Numbered from the stretch's first letter, positions 47,449 to 60,639 are shown. The stretch is 64,000 nucleotides of DNA from Psilocybe azurescens (GCA_023853785.1 JAJIRX010000496.1:62001-126000); one strand, 5' to 3'. A program made the numbers and translations. Notes: generated by a model not told the origin, from the letters alone.

Positions 47449-48971
47449 TTAACATTGGGTATTTGCATATACTGAGGTAGTGAAGCACTGAATAGGAGAA
47501 CCATCAGGTTGTGTGGATACCTGGCGTCATTTTGCTCACATTAAAGTTGTCTGCATTGAGGACTTTGTCTTGGTCGGTGAGAGCTTGATCGGCATCACAT
47601 CCGTAAGCGATATCTACTGTGTTACCGACGGCGTGCGTGAGCTTGAATGAAAAAGGGATTAGTCGGAACTCTTTTAGATCAAAATTTTATATCCTTACCT
47701 CGTGGAGAAGAGTACCTCCACGCACATTGCGCGCGGTGACGTTGGTCGCACCGGTGCAGAGCTCATCAGATGCAACTTCATCGAAGAAAATGCTACAAAA
47801 GTAGATCTGTAAAATGAATGTCAGCCACATGTTGGCATCTGCGCGCTCATCCTATCGAAAGTGGTAAAAAGGAAACGCATACATCTGTAGTAGCAATAAC
47901 CGTGTACGCAACTAGACCGCTGGTAGTACACGCGTCGTATGTGTCGACACAGCTCAAACTGCGATTTTTAAATTTATTACAGAATTGATGAATTAAATGG
48001 TAGTAACGTACGTTCGATTAGTAGAGTCTTCGTTGGCTACAGCGTTCAGGGTAGTGATCACTTCAGACGTAGCCGTGGCTCCGAAATATGTCATGTAGAG
48101 GGTGTCATTGGCACCCGTACTGTTTACATACGTTGAGGCCATAGACGCGAGGGCCTTTGCCTCGATATAGCTGATGCATTAAAAATACAATTAGATACAT
48201 AGTACCCACAAACACCGTAATCACAAACCTGGAATTGATGAACGACTTGTCGGGTTCAGTGGTGCAAATATCCTCCGCTCGGGTGTTTAGGGTGATCGTA
48301 TCGCGCTTGATCTCTCCTTGAAACTCGACCTCGACGGAGTTGGCTGAAGCAGCCTGTACTTTGAAGAAACTCGCCGCCTTTGAGAATGCCTCTTTCCCTG
48401 CCGAACCATCGACGAGGAACTTGGTGATCGGTGTGAACGTGAACTTTCCGGCACCAGCAGTTGCAAAGTCATACAGGGTGCCGACTAATGAGAGAAAGAC
48501 AATGAACATATAATCATCTTGGGAATTTAGGTCGGAATGGACTCGCCTCTATGAGATACGGTTATGTTTTGACCGGGAGCAAGAACAGTGAAAGCAGTAT
48601 CATCGACTTTGTCCAAAGAGATGGATAGCTGAAATTAGATGTGAAATTGTATTCATCTTTAATTTTTGCAATAAAGGTTTGTATACCTTGATTCCAGTAA
48701 AGGCAACAGGATCACCATCTTTTGTTACAACAAAAGACCTGGTTGGAAGTTTGTCGTCGAGAATAGTGCCGTATTTGAGTATCTTGACCCCTTCTGCACC
48801 ATTGTTGGTGACTGTCGCGACGAGCTCAAGGTCTTTGGGCGACCTCTCAAGCTGGGCCGATGACGTAGAAGGATCCTGAAGATCGACGCTGATCGCTACA
48901 TCCCGCTTGATAGGCGTCGCGAGCACAGATGCAAAGAGAGTGACGCAGGTGATGTAGACTTTGAACAACAT
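47449..48971 (-). CDS. Deuterolysin, secreted M35 (aspzincin) zinc metalloprotease
   Basis: The start MLFKVYITCVTLFASVLATP is a signal peptide, with a dibasic site (IKR) just after it. A propeptide (DVAISVDLQD...LELVATVTNNGAEGVKI) precedes the protease domain (YIEAKALASMASTYVNSTG, RNVRGGTLLHELTHAVGNTV, DIAYGCDADQAL). The zinc site is complete: HELTH gives two His and the catalytic Glu, and Asp follows in NTVDIAYG. The C-terminus NADNFNCFTTSVYANTQC is typical and needs a last intron ending about 47500. The intron 47698-47642 splits HE from LTH. Intron 48546-48485 appears to use a GC donor. No frame break is needed. The enzyme degrades peptides outside the cell and could feed peptide transporters. 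A TATA box lies 66 bp upstream. Confidence 0.92.
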
Positions 48972-49036
48972 TGGACTGAATGATCAGGGCTAAGGACTCG
49001 AGGTTGAGTTGGAGGATAAGATTTGCGCTTGGAGGA

Positions 49037-49044
49037 CTTTTATA
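49037..49044 (-). promoter_or_regulatory. TATA box of the deuterolysin gene
   Basis: TATAAAAG on the minus strand, 66 bp before the ATG at 48971. Spacing is normal for a fungal core promoter. Confidence 0.6.
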
Positions 49045-50559
49045 CTCTATCGCTCATGTAACCAGTACGCAGAAGTTATGGTTTCCGGCGTTTATTGATT
49101 CCACTGGCAAAAAGACTTTCACGGAGTTAAACAACGGTAACTCATCCAGGTTGGAGCTTGGTTACTAGATGTCGATTCTTAACCGTATTGTTATAGAATA
49201 GAAGCTGAAGATGGAAGTTCGAAGTTTGATTTTTGTTCAACTTCGGAGGTTTGCTTTGGAGGAAGAAGAAACATCCTGATCAGCGACACTGTGAAAGCGG
49301 GGAAAAGTTACCATGCATAATTTCGATTAGATAACAGGAGAGTAAGTCAACGAGATCCTTCACGCGAGACAGCCACAATCAGACACCCATAGATGGCGGG
49401 AAGGGATACGTGCAACTCTACACAACCTTTTGTCAGATGCATAGATGAAATCTTTCGCATTGCCCCTTCGTGGCTGGCCTCTGACTCTCGAGGACGGAGA
49501 AAGTGGAGACGGAGAAAACTGACGATAATTCTTTGCACCACAATTGCATGATTCCTAATTGAGAGATGCGCGAAAGATGGAGCCTAGCGTCGCGAACATA
49601 TACCGAAGTGGGCGAGCGCAAGTATCTTCGGAATGATTTCTTCGAGCAGTGGAGTGTTGGTGGAGCAGAGAAGCAAGTCCAAGATACAAATAAATGTTTC
49701 GGTTTCTATACCTGACTAGGGTGATAGATACAAAGTAGTAGTCAGGAGCCATTTTTGACGATTGGCGCCAGAATAACCGTCAAGTCGAGACATTGATCAC
49801 GCGAAAGTTGAAATGACATATCTTCGAGGAGTTATAAATATCAGTGACGCCAGTTACTGGATGAACGCAGACCAAAAACTGACATGTCTGTGCTGTAGTA
49901 TATGCGATCCAACTACGTGGAAAGCAGCCCTCGAAGTTTCCATAAAATAACCACGAGGAAACCATAAACTTATCCAGGCCATCTATCGCGGTTCTCCGAG
50001 TAAGGCGCATCCAGCAAGTGGTCCGACAACTTTCCCGTTGTGCATCGTCTGAGACTTTAAGCAGAGTCGGTACGGCCGAAGCATGGAGCTAAGTATCATT
50101 AGATACCAAAAACCCCATTTCGAAGGCGAAGACCCGGTTCAAAAACCATCGCAACCCCCATGCTCATTCCTGGCCAGTCACAAGGCTGCAATAACACCAA
50201 AGCCAGTCATGACTTATGGAGTGGAAGTTTCCGACATTCTGGCGTTCGTTATGCAACAGAGGCGTTCAGTTAGAAGATTAGATGGTAGTGGCAAGAGCCT
50301 GAGACACAGTTACAGAGTTGCAAATTAAAAGCTTGCCAAAGCCGCGATGGCCATGTTGGTGTTATCTGATAAGATCATTGTGATGGATGGCCGCGTCGAG
50401 GGAAATGTCGACGTTGAACATGGCCATCTACGACTTAACCGCTGGTCTCTCAAAGTCAGGGCATATTCCATGCATTACTGGCCGTCTGGACACTTTGAAG
50501 GAGCGCATAACGATTGAACAGGAGGATATACTACCATAACACATCTCCGACTAAAGACG
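49045..50559. other. Intergenic stretch between divergent genes, no gene recognised
   Basis: It holds the promoters of the deuterolysin (minus) and methionine aminopeptidase (plus). Frames at 50083-50328 and nearby are short and without motifs. Confidence 0.45.
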
Positions 50560-51992
50560 ATGCTGTGGTTGACTCGAGCACCGTTGCGTCTGGCATTACG
50601 CACACAATGGACCTATCGAGCGAGGACCATTCGTCAAATGTCAACAGGGCCGACCGAGGAGAATGAAGAAGTGCACGATTTTGGGGAATATAGCATCATT
50701 TTGCCTGAAGAGCCTTTTGTTTTTGGAGTTTCGCACATCCCAAAGCGACAGGTGCCAGAATACATACGAAGACCGCCGTATGCTCTTACTCCCGATGGTA
50801 GCGTGCCAGGAGATGGGCCCAGAAGAGATTCAGGGAAAATAAAATTGGGAGGGGGAGGAAGAGTCCCTTCTACGCCAGGCTGCTAAGTTGGCAAGGAGAG
50901 TCAGGGAGTTTGGAGGTGCCCAAGTCAAGGTGCGTTGCTCGGATTTTTTGGGATGGGCATATGCTCTAAAGCGTTACATATTTGATTTTCTAGGTTGGTG
51001 TCACCACAAACACCATCGATTCTGCGATCCATGACTTTATCATATCGCATTCTGCATACCCATCTCCACTTCGCTATCAAGGCTTTCCTCGGTCATGTTG
51101 TACGAGGTATGCGGTCTTTGTCGCTATTTAGTGACGAAAATATCTCTAAAAAGACCTGTAGCATCAATAATGTCATTGTCCACGGCATTCCAGACGAGTG
51201 GGTGTCTATTTCTTACCAGATTACACTATTTTAACTAAAAAAATGCGTCAAGCCGTTCACTAGAAAACGGCGACATTATTAACATCGACGTCACCATCTT
51301 TCTCAATGGATACCACGGCGACACCTCTCAAACATTTCTAGTTGGAGACGTCGTAAGTTAAAGACCTTTCTTTAAAGGTGGAATCGTTGCTTTATCATTC
51401 CCTTTTCCATCTGCTAGGATGAACCCGGCAAGGAACTAGTACAGACCACAAACAAGGCTCTGGAATTGGCCATCGCCGCCTGCGGGCCAGGAAAGCCGTT
51501 CAAGGCAATAGGAAAGGCTATCCACCAGTTCCTCAGCGACAAGGACTATTCAGTCTCGCCACAATTCACTGGGCATGGGATAGGCGCCGTTTTCCACCGC
51601 ACACCGTGGATTCTTCACCACTGTGGGTTCCTTCTTCTATTGAAATCAACTTCTGGATTCTCATGAGGCTATACTACTAGTAAACGACGAACCGGGAATA
51701 ATGGAACCTGGCCACTGTTTTACAATAGAGGTAACGCCCGCATTAGTTTATTCTCAGTCATATGCGCAGAGGTTTACTTGGCGCTTGTACAGCCTGCCAT
51801 TATCCAAGGCACTAATCCACGAGGGTGGATATTCCCTGACGGATGGACGGCATCTACCGAGGTAAGTTCTTGCTATCTATGTGTTGCAGGACAACTGACT
51901 CATAAGTGCTGCGACAGAACTGTGCTCGCAGTGCGCAAGCAGAGCATATGATCCTTATCACCGAAACAGGCGCAGATGTCCTGACGCAGTAG
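50560..51992 (+). CDS. Type I methionine aminopeptidase, probably mitochondrial
   Basis: The start [20 protein letters not shown] gives an Arg-rich, acid-free leader typical of mitochondrial import. No zinc-finger N-terminal region of the cytosolic Map1 type is present. Catalytic-domain motifs follow: [58 protein letters not shown], then the metal-binding residues Asp (NIDVT), Asp (GDTSQT), His (GHGIG), Glu (FTIEP) and Glu (QAEHM). The end is [13 protein letters not shown]. About seven introns; the one between HGIP and DRSLE uses a GTGGGT donor. A frame break lies in the G run 50851-50855, where one G too many separates the leader from LLRQAAK. The enzyme removes the initiator Met from nascent proteins. 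The gene is convergent with NUP192, with 226 bp between the stop codons. Confidence 0.9.
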
Positions 51993-52218
51993 GGGACTGA
52001 GGAGAGCGCGATAACAGATGTAAATGATATTATACACATTTTAAAAATGAAACTACTTTTATATCAAAGGCTACAAACACCTATTCAGGTAATCAACAAA
52101 GCAGAAAGCAAAAGGCGAAATTGAGAGAGAGAGATTGACAAGAAAAAAGATTGACAAACAGTAGGAAAAGAGAGAAAGAAAAAAAGATACGTGTAATAAA
52201 TGGAGAACAGAAAACAGA

Positions 52219-55200
52219 TTATGAAGGACCACCTATCCGCTCATGGAGGAAGTTCAGCAGAATTTGTGTAAGGTCTGTCGACGGTCCGCCAATAATGGTA
52301 TCACTAGCCACTAGGATCGGTTTGGATTTCGTCAGCAACGACTGCAGATCGCCCGCCATCTCGCCCGTCATCCCCCGACGCAGACGCTCTGCCATCGTGA
52401 TCGACGACCGAGCAGGTCTCCTGTCCTTGCCACCGTCCAGTCTGGATACGTCCATTCCCTGAGCCTCGTCCATATCGGCGTCAGCAGGTGAGGCATCGAA
52501 ACCGGGCTTCGAAAGCCACATAGCAAGCTGGGTCACAGAGTATAGAAGGATTTCTTCCAGGTTCTGTCTGATGAGGATGACTCCCTGCTTTACTCCTAGA
52601 GCAGTAGTGTACGACCCTGAGAGGACGGAAGGATCGGTGACTCCTTGTCCAGGAGGTCGTTGGACGAGAGTGCGTAAGAGATCCAGAGATCGATTACCCA
52701 ACTCAAGCAGTGTACCCAGGGAAGCAGGTTCGCCGAGGACAACCTTTGAATGCTATAAGGGTGCAAAAGATTAATGAATCACTGTTCTAATCATATTAGG
52801 AGACACAAAAACGTACCGGCACAATCAAAGCCTCGCTGATGGGCCAATCTTCCACACTACGAGAGAGAATGGAATCCGCTCGACTAATCGTAACCAGAGT
52901 TCCAACTAAATTCGTAGATATCTGGTACAGACGATGGATCAGATGCGTGACGAAAGAACGCTTCGTAGGGTCCGCCTGAGACTGCGCCTTCTCGAATCGG
53001 ATTCGTTCATCCTGTGTCACTGGCTCATACAAGGTGGCGAGATGATTAGGGTGTGTGATGGCGTAGTTGACCTGCTGGAGCAGATGCAAGGCACGATTTG
53101 TGAACCCGCGGAGAACTTTCTCAACGACGGGGTCCGATTTGGCAGACGCAGGAACACTAGTGGCAATGGCGTAGAAAAGATTGATAACTTGATCCATCTC
53201 CTCCAACAAAGGTAACGTGATCGCATCTCCTATCGTCCACGACAGTGTACGAGAGATCTGATCTCCATATAGCTGAACGAAGCCACAGGCATCAGAATCG
53301 AAATAATGATTCGTGCGCCCAAGAGCCGAAATGACCGTTGCCACTATTGAGATCATCGAGCAGTACGCAATATGTGCTGGACTCCGCTGTCCCGGGAGCT
53401 CAGGCAGTACGACGTCAATCATGCCAGAACTGATGGCAGAGCTGATGAAATTGTTGCTGTATGCCGACAACACACCTTCACTCGCAAATCGTTCTGCAGC
53501 CGCTCTATGCGACACGAGGGACATGTGGAAAAGGAGGATGTGGGGAGAGTATAGAGGCTCCTTGCGGGATAGGACAAGAGGAAGATCGGAGAGCCCGACA
53601 AGGTCAATGTGGATAAAAAGCTCCAAACTGGCCCTAATAACGTCGGTCTCCTGGCATTTTGCAAGCCAGAAAACGGAAGAGGCATCGATATCTGGACGAG
53701 TGCACTGGTGGAAGACAGCGACCAAAAGCTCCATGTCTTTATCAAGATCGACATCGGCCCTGCTCCGAGCTGAGATAAAAACAACTCGAAGAGATTCGAT
53801 GACGAACGAGAGGGTTGCTTCTACTGTTTGAGAAATGATAAGTCGTTGGTGGCTGTTAAGCGTCTTTGGTCGCTTGAGCATGCTTCTCCCTTGTTTGCAG
53901 CAGAAATATATGATCTGCAAAAGAGGGCGGTGGAATGGATTGGGCAAGTTCGCGAGGAAAGACCGGGCGGGAGATTGATATTCATTAACGACGATGGTGC
54001 GAAGATTTTGAACAAGCTCCATGAACGACTGGATTTCCTCTTCCTTGTCCGATGACGAGAACCAGGCGACTTCTAATAAGGCCAAAATAAGCGAAAGCCT
54101 AGCGCCATGGATGGATGCCATCATATCTCCACCTCTCTTCTCTCCAGCAACATCGAATGAAATTGACGCCGCGATAGACAACATATGAGGTCGAACACCC
54201 ACATCTGTCCTGAGATAAGGAATTGTCTGCTTGAACAGCGTTACCCAAGATTCAATCAAAGCTGATTCGGCATGCACCAGTGACAGATTCAAATTGATGG
54301 ATAGCAAAAGCCTCTCTGCCTCCCTCGACAGGGTTATCCATAGAATCGTCCTCTTCTACAGGATACGCCTGCAGTCGAGTCCTCAGAAGAGGCGTCGAAA
54401 ACGCGAAACTATCGCCATAATCCCGTTCCGCCACTGGCTCCTGCACCTCCAACTGCTCTAGTGTCAATCCTGCGAAATTGTCTTTGAGTAGTCCCGTCAA
54501 CTGATCGTGCATCTCTGGAGCGTATGAACTAGGAGCCGCCTCGGACAAAAGGTCCGTCAGCCGGTCCTGGTCCTTGAGGCATGATTCGAGCTGAAGATAA
54601 CTTTCCGGCTTTTTCAGTGGAACCTCAGATCCGTGCAGCTGCAGATGAATACCAATATCGCGAGTGATAATATTCGTCGCGTGCGACTTGATCAACGTGC
54701 GGTATGCATGGGTTTGAATAGCTTCATGTAGACTTGATCGTCGGATGCCGTCGATGGCCACGATTTCTGTCGTTTCATAGGTCGGAACGGGCCCAACTTC
54801 CTCGCAAGCGACGGCCACGAGCACTTCCCAGAACGCTTTATCTTTTCGGAGAGGGTCGACAGCCGACTTGTGCTCGAGCGTGCTGCCACACAGTATCCAA
54901 AAAGCGGAAAACGCATGAGAGCAAAAGCGGGTTGGCCTCCCAAAGCTCTTTCCATGTAACAAGGATCTCCCGGGCGGCATCAAGCGCACTGGTCGACCTC
55001 CCGATTTCATCCGTCTTCTTCTCTTTTTCCTTCTCCTTCTCCTTCTCCGCTACCTCCTTCCCTTGCCTTCTCTAAATTCTCCAGGTGCTCGTGACTTTCC
55101 AGAGACGAAAAGCGTCGCCAACGCAGGTTCCTTATCCACAGCCAAAGTTATAAAGTTCCAGACAGTCTTCCGAAGAGTAAGCTCGTCATATGGATGCTGG

Positions 55201-58200
55201 GTGATGCGAACGAGCGCCGCGACAGTGGCGTCTGGATTCGAGAGGTGTCCTATAATCGTCGGCGGCGAGGAATGTGACAGCGAAAGTGAGGTGATTAGTC
55301 CGCAGAGGACCCTAGCTGCTTCCAACGGCACCAGGCTACCCTCCTCTTTTTCCCTGAGGTAACCCGCTAGCACGTCGATGGGGTCGTGTCTGGTATTAGC
55401 AGTGTCAAATGATGGCCGTCCGCCGTTAACACGTGCACACAGGGCCTGTTCCAGCAAGCACGGCCGAGATGCCATGCTCGATTTAATTTTGTGGTTCAGG
55501 ACCAGTCTACAAAGGCGCAAGTTTTCCTGCAGCAGGAAAAGCAGCCTTCGGATGTCAGCATACCGTCGTGAGCCATACAACATCCGCAGAACCTGTGCGC
55601 CGGAAGAGATTGCAGAGATGACCGGGTTGATGGTCGAAGTGGTAGCCTTGAACAAGACGATGTCCCCAATGGATTGGCTGAGGACAGAGAACGGCCGCTC
55701 AGCTAATGTCGGCGAGGAATGGTCAAGCACCAAGTTGTAGAGCGAGACGACCTGACTACCAATCTCGAATCTATCGCCAAGCTGTGCGTATTTCCAGTTC
55801 ATGTGTTCTACCCAGATCTCAGTGTGCACAAATCGCGCGGCACGAAGCAGCACCTCCTCCTTCAATTGCTGCAACTTTGCGTTCTCGGGCTGAATTGAGA
55901 TTACGGCTTCCCGGAAAAGCTGTCCTACGAGATGAAGCAGCGCCAACGTCATCGTGTACGTGCCCGTCGCGCGCTCGACAGACAACGCAACTGAGGCAAA
56001 CCCGGGGGATCGGTCCGTCCCAAAAAGATTGGTGGTGGACCGGATGTACAGCCAGACACGATTGGAATAATGGGGTATAGCGAGCAGTGCGGAGAGAACA
56101 CTCATGGCCGAAGTAATAAGTTTTGCGGACGCTCCTGCCATCGTCCGGGCATTGGACCGCGACAACGCCTCCTCCAAGATCATAGTCGTGAGTTGCACCA
56201 TATCAGGAGGTTGTGCTTCCGTCATAGTGTGGCTAACCACCGCCTCGCCCTCTTCCAGCGACTGCATAAGCGTGCCAGCTTGAGCAGGATTGTCCTGAAT
56301 AAGACTGCGCACAAGGTCAAGGATGTCCGTGATTGTCGAATTATCTCCCTCCGGATCCATCTCCATCCCGATATCTTGCATCCTCAGCGTTTTGAGTTGT
56401 ATCACCCCACGACGAGCAAACGAGACGTCCTGGTAGCTTCCTCCCGACCCAAAGTCCATCCGCCGTCGATTGACATAGTCCGTCAGAATCTCCAGAATGA
56501 CCTTCCATCCCGAGTGTTCGTGTTGCCAGCGGATGATCACATGGTCAGCTCCATCTCCGTTAAGGACAAGCCCAGTGGATCTGGCAGGAAGGGTAGATCC
56601 TCCAGGAAGTCGAATAGGACGCAGGTTGATGTAATTGACGCCGGGATTTGAACTGCTTTGGCCGTAACGCTCCGTTTGACGCTCGTACAGTGCATGTGCA
56701 CCTGTACATTGACTTAATGGCACAACTTGCGAATACGAGGATAGACTGCCTAGGTAATAGTAAACGAAGCGCCCACAAATAGAACGTTCTTCCCCAATAG
56801 CTTTATCAGGATTGTAGTCGGCAGTGTAAAGGGGGTCCGTGTCAAGGAAGCCTGCTCCAGTCATAGCGCGAAGTAGTCGTATGAGGGGTTTAACTTGAAT
56901 TGGGAACCGTGATCTTGCGACATCAAAGATGGCTCGACGAGCCATACCATGATGCCAGTCCATTCTCCAGAACTGTTTGCATATTTCAGCCACGGATGCA
57001 CTCTCGCTTCGGCCATACAGTGCAATCCAAACTTCCACGAGGGCGTCAAAGTTTGGTATGTTCTCCACAGGAACGAGTTCCGCAAGAGCAGTAGTTAAAC
57101 CTATCAATTCTCATCAGCAACAAAACCTTGTATGAGCATATTTGAATTACGAACCTTTCAATACAGACCGGTATGCTATGGCATTAGGGTCTGTGATGGA
57201 GGAAACCGGTCTTCCAGGCTATGGCTGTGACAAATAGGGGAGATTTGGTCAGGAGGTCGTTTAGAAGACCGAGCAATCCCACTTCAGGTTGGATGCATGC
57301 TTTAGCCATCCGGTCATGGGTGAATTCTCTTTCCTTGGAGTAAGTACGGCCAACAGGCGGGGAGACATAGTCCAACACCGACTGGTATGAGTCTGGGACA
57401 TTGATGATTCGATATGCTGCTGCTTCAAGACGCGAAAGCACATATGCCCATGCAAGGTAGGTACATGAGTACCGACTATCAGTCTGAGACGTGACTATGT
57501 CGTGTAGTCGCTTGATGCTATCGGGAGAGGCAAAATACACGTCGGTTCGAGATGGTTCGTCTGAGAGTTCGATAACTTTGTCCTCGCCACCTATCATCTC
57601 CAACTCCAGAATTTCAACGGTGATCAAAATCCAGATGGCAGCACAATCCTCCTGAAGTTGTCGACTTTCTTCGTCGAGGAGGAGTGTGCTGTTCGCTTGT
57701 CTCGACCCAAGAGTGGTGTTGTACGCAGCCTCGAAAATGGACACCACCAAAGGCCCACTACACGACACATACCCCCACATCGTCCAAAAAGAACCTCCAA
57801 CAACACAAGTTGCTCTTTCAGATTCTGCTTCGCCCACACTGTTGCATTCTTCGGGTCTTGACCGTATTGCTCGGGGAGCTCTGCTTTTGTCTTTTCCAGG
57901 TACTGCGCGACGACGGACTGGGCAAATTTAGGCCCGTCTGGAATGATTTTGGGTAGAAAGTGAACAGCCACTTCGTTTAATGGATCTTCTTCATTCTCTT
58001 TGGCGCGGAATAGTGGGATAAGCACACGGAGAGCGTGAATGCGTTCCGCATGATAGAAAGGTCCGATAGCTTCGAGAAGTTGCTCGACCATATCACGCCC
58101 CGACTCAGGATCGGAGATGGGAGGCATGCCCCGGTTATACACATATGACCTGAGCATGATAAGTGCCTGTATTTCATCGATTTGGTACTTTGAGCTGATG

Positions 58201-58522
58201 GCGTGAACGAATTTCTTGTCTCCTTCTTCAACGCGTATAACTATGCCATCGGGTAGAGTGACCGAGCCGCTATCCACAGCCTTCTTGGACTCGGCAGATG
58301 GTTTTCCGAACGCCTCCTTCACATTAGATAGTTGTAGTGTGCGGGGCTTGAGATATTCCTTGATTTGCCCTGGACGATGAAAATCCTGGCCCCCGAAAGG
58401 ATGAGATGAAGCTGTAGGTAGGATCTACAATGAACAGGTCAGTGTTAAACAGGTTTAGAAGTAAATAGATGGGACCCATACACATCAATTAAGTCTGAGC
58501 GCGTGTAAGTGTCGCCAGACAT
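52219..58522 (-). CDS. NUP192: Nucleoporin NUP192/NUP205, inner-ring scaffold of the nuclear pore
   Basis: A very large alpha-solenoid gene of about 2000 codons. The first exon reads MSGDTYTRSDLID, and after an intron comes ILPTASSHPFGGQDFH. Long open blocks follow (57107-55050, 55010-54252, 54307-52796 and 52701-52219). Family-typical segments include SKYQIDEIQALIMLRSYVYN, ITDPNAIAYRSVLK, LAGYLREKEEGSLVPLEAAR, HKSAVDPLRKDKAFWEVLVA and LPNPFHRPLLQIIYFCCKQG. Only three clear introns are seen: after LID, after SVLK near 57150, and near 52800. Five further frame changes have no splice signals: near 57786-57790 (T run on the coding strand), 57205, 55060-55062, 54878-54884 and 54322-54324. Since this nucleoporin is an essential part of the pore, these are most likely sequence errors. 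It works with Nup188, Nup93, Nup155 and Nic96-type partners. Confidence 0.92.
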
Positions 58523-58641
58523 GGTGTCGAAGGAGATGCAAGCAACGTCGTTGGCGTCGTTGTGAGCAACCTCGAGACCTGTCTAACGTCGAACGCGAAC
58601 AATGACCTTCCATCTTGCACTTTCACGTGACCAAATTCTGA

Positions 58642-59430
58642 TAAGGTTGCGGTCAACAGGAACCGACCAGCTTATATAATCTAAAATCAGCCTCAACGTC
58701 GAGCTCATTAATGACCACAACGCAAACATAATCAGTAAATTTCTGCCTAGAGATTGTAGACAATATATATATCTATAGATCTCAGGTTTTTGTTTTGAAA
58801 AATATGGGTTTCTTCTTGAGATTTTGTCAAAGTTTTTTCGTAAAACCAAAAACCCCCAAATGCTCTAATAATCACTTTGACAATATCAGAAAAAAGTTTC
58901 AATTTCGGATCATGATATTTTGCCGCTTATATAATACAGTCACGTGGCTTACAGCAGGCCAGCAAAGAGCAATATGAACAACAAAAAGGCAGAGAATACT
59001 GGTCAAAAACCTCACTCAGACACAATATCAAGAATTGCCTTGACAGCGTGCCAACTTCTTCAAGTTCAACGGTGAGAGTCTCCTCGGAACATGTGTCAAG
59101 GCTGTGTTTAGCTAATCTTATCAGTTATCCAAATCGGGCAGCACAATTTGTCAGCGCTTACGGACACAGTTTGAGTGGTCCGGAAGCAGCAATGGGCAAA
59201 CCGTAAATATCACAGCCATCGCATATTACCTCCAGACATGGCCATGGAGCTAAAAAAGAGGACGAAAAAATATACAATACTCAAGACAATAATATATAAT
59301 GTATTTACAACTTCTAGCAACTTTTTGTGACATAAAATTTTCTCTTTTTTCAGAGCTCACATTTTGCCGCTCTTGGCGCTTATGTAATACGTTTACATAA
59401 GCTGGTCGGTTCCTGTTGACCGCAACCTTA
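58642..59430. mobile_element. Non-autonomous DNA transposon with 38-bp terminal inverted repeats
   Basis: The left end (58642-58679, TAAGGTTGCGGTCAACAGGA...) and the right end (59393-59430) are reverse complements over about 38 bp with one difference. Both ends carry TA, as expected for a TA target-site duplication. The interior is AT-rich without a transposase. It begins 120 bp upstream of the NUP192 start codon, so it lies in or beside that gene's promoter. Confidence 0.82.
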
Positions 59431-59634
59431 AGCAAATCTTTTCCCACCAAGCCGAGCCCCGACTACAGTAGTAGTACGACAGCTCCAGTGTATACCTTTA
59501 AATAATATGTACCTTCAACTTCAGTTCTACTATTTTTGATGCCGAGTCAATGCTGATGGAATAAAATTAAGTAGCTCAAGTCAAATGAATTCAACAGCAA
59601 CATGAATTAAAAACGAGCTGAGTACAGCTGTATG

Positions 59635-60403
59635 TACAGTTGACTTTCTCATAACGCATACCAATCGGAACAGCCCTAAAGTCATGCATTATGAGATTTA
59701 TGCAGTACGAAAAATGTCACAATTGTGTGACATATGGTGACCTCTGCCAAAGTGTGACATTGATAACAAAGTGGATAAGATAACAATATTAACTAAGCAT
59801 CAGACCGACGAAAATAGCTATCTATAGTTGTTTGCTTAGCATTTAATCACTCCTCATAAACTTGAAAATACTAATCCAATCAGCCAGGGTCAGATTTTCA
59901 TGCTGACCTGCTGCAGCTGGCCTGGGGGCTGTCCTTGGAGTGTTCTTTACACAAGCCTTCTTTTCTTTACAAGCATAAGGTGTGGATATTGCTCAAGGTT
60001 TTGAGTTTTGGGTAGTTTGAAGCATCAGATGACAAAGAACAGGTAAGGTTGTAGGCTTTATGCATAGGATTATTTTTTGGGGCATTGTGGGCATCTGTGC
60101 CCCATGAAAAATATTCAAATTATCCTTGAAAATCCTCTAATTTATTCAAAATGTGCTGTTCTGATATTTTCTGCACCGCTGACGTGCTGAGGCTCAATTC
60201 TGATGTGCCCATGCCACAAAAATGCATCTCAAAACCCCGTATACAGCCAATCTCATAATGCATATCTCAGTATCAGAGTCATGCATTATGCAGTATGCAA
60301 TATAGATGCATTTTCCTGCTTCGCAAGGTGTTGTCAGCCAAAAAGCCATGCAGTATGACATTTATGCATTATGACGTTATGCATTATGAGAAAGTCAACT
60401 GTA
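59635..60403. mobile_element. Second non-autonomous element with inverted repeats, pogo/Tc1-like ends
   Basis: The ends at 59635-59660 (TACAGTTGACTTTCTCATAA...) and the matching right end (to 60403) are reverse complements over about 25 bp with one difference. The ends carry TA and then CAGTTGACT, resembling pogo or Tc1/mariner termini. Inside, several ATGCATTATGA-like motifs recur in both orientations near the ends (around 59685-59710 and 60340-60385), acting as subterminal repeats. No transposase frame is present. Confidence 0.8.
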
Positions 60404-60639
60404 TATTATTCTGATATTATGTAATGACAATCGTCTCTTTTGGTCACGGGTCACAGACCCTCTTGAAGTGAAGAGTTTTCAATTTTGTAAATATGTCATG
60501 GTCGTAGACGTAATTGAAGAGTCAATGAAAAGTTGGTAAAGGGTAAAAAAGGGTTTAAAATTTGAATAAAACCGTTAAAAATTCAAAAAGTGGCTAATTT
60601 GACCTGATTTCTTTTCCCAATACTTGAAAGCCTTCTGTT

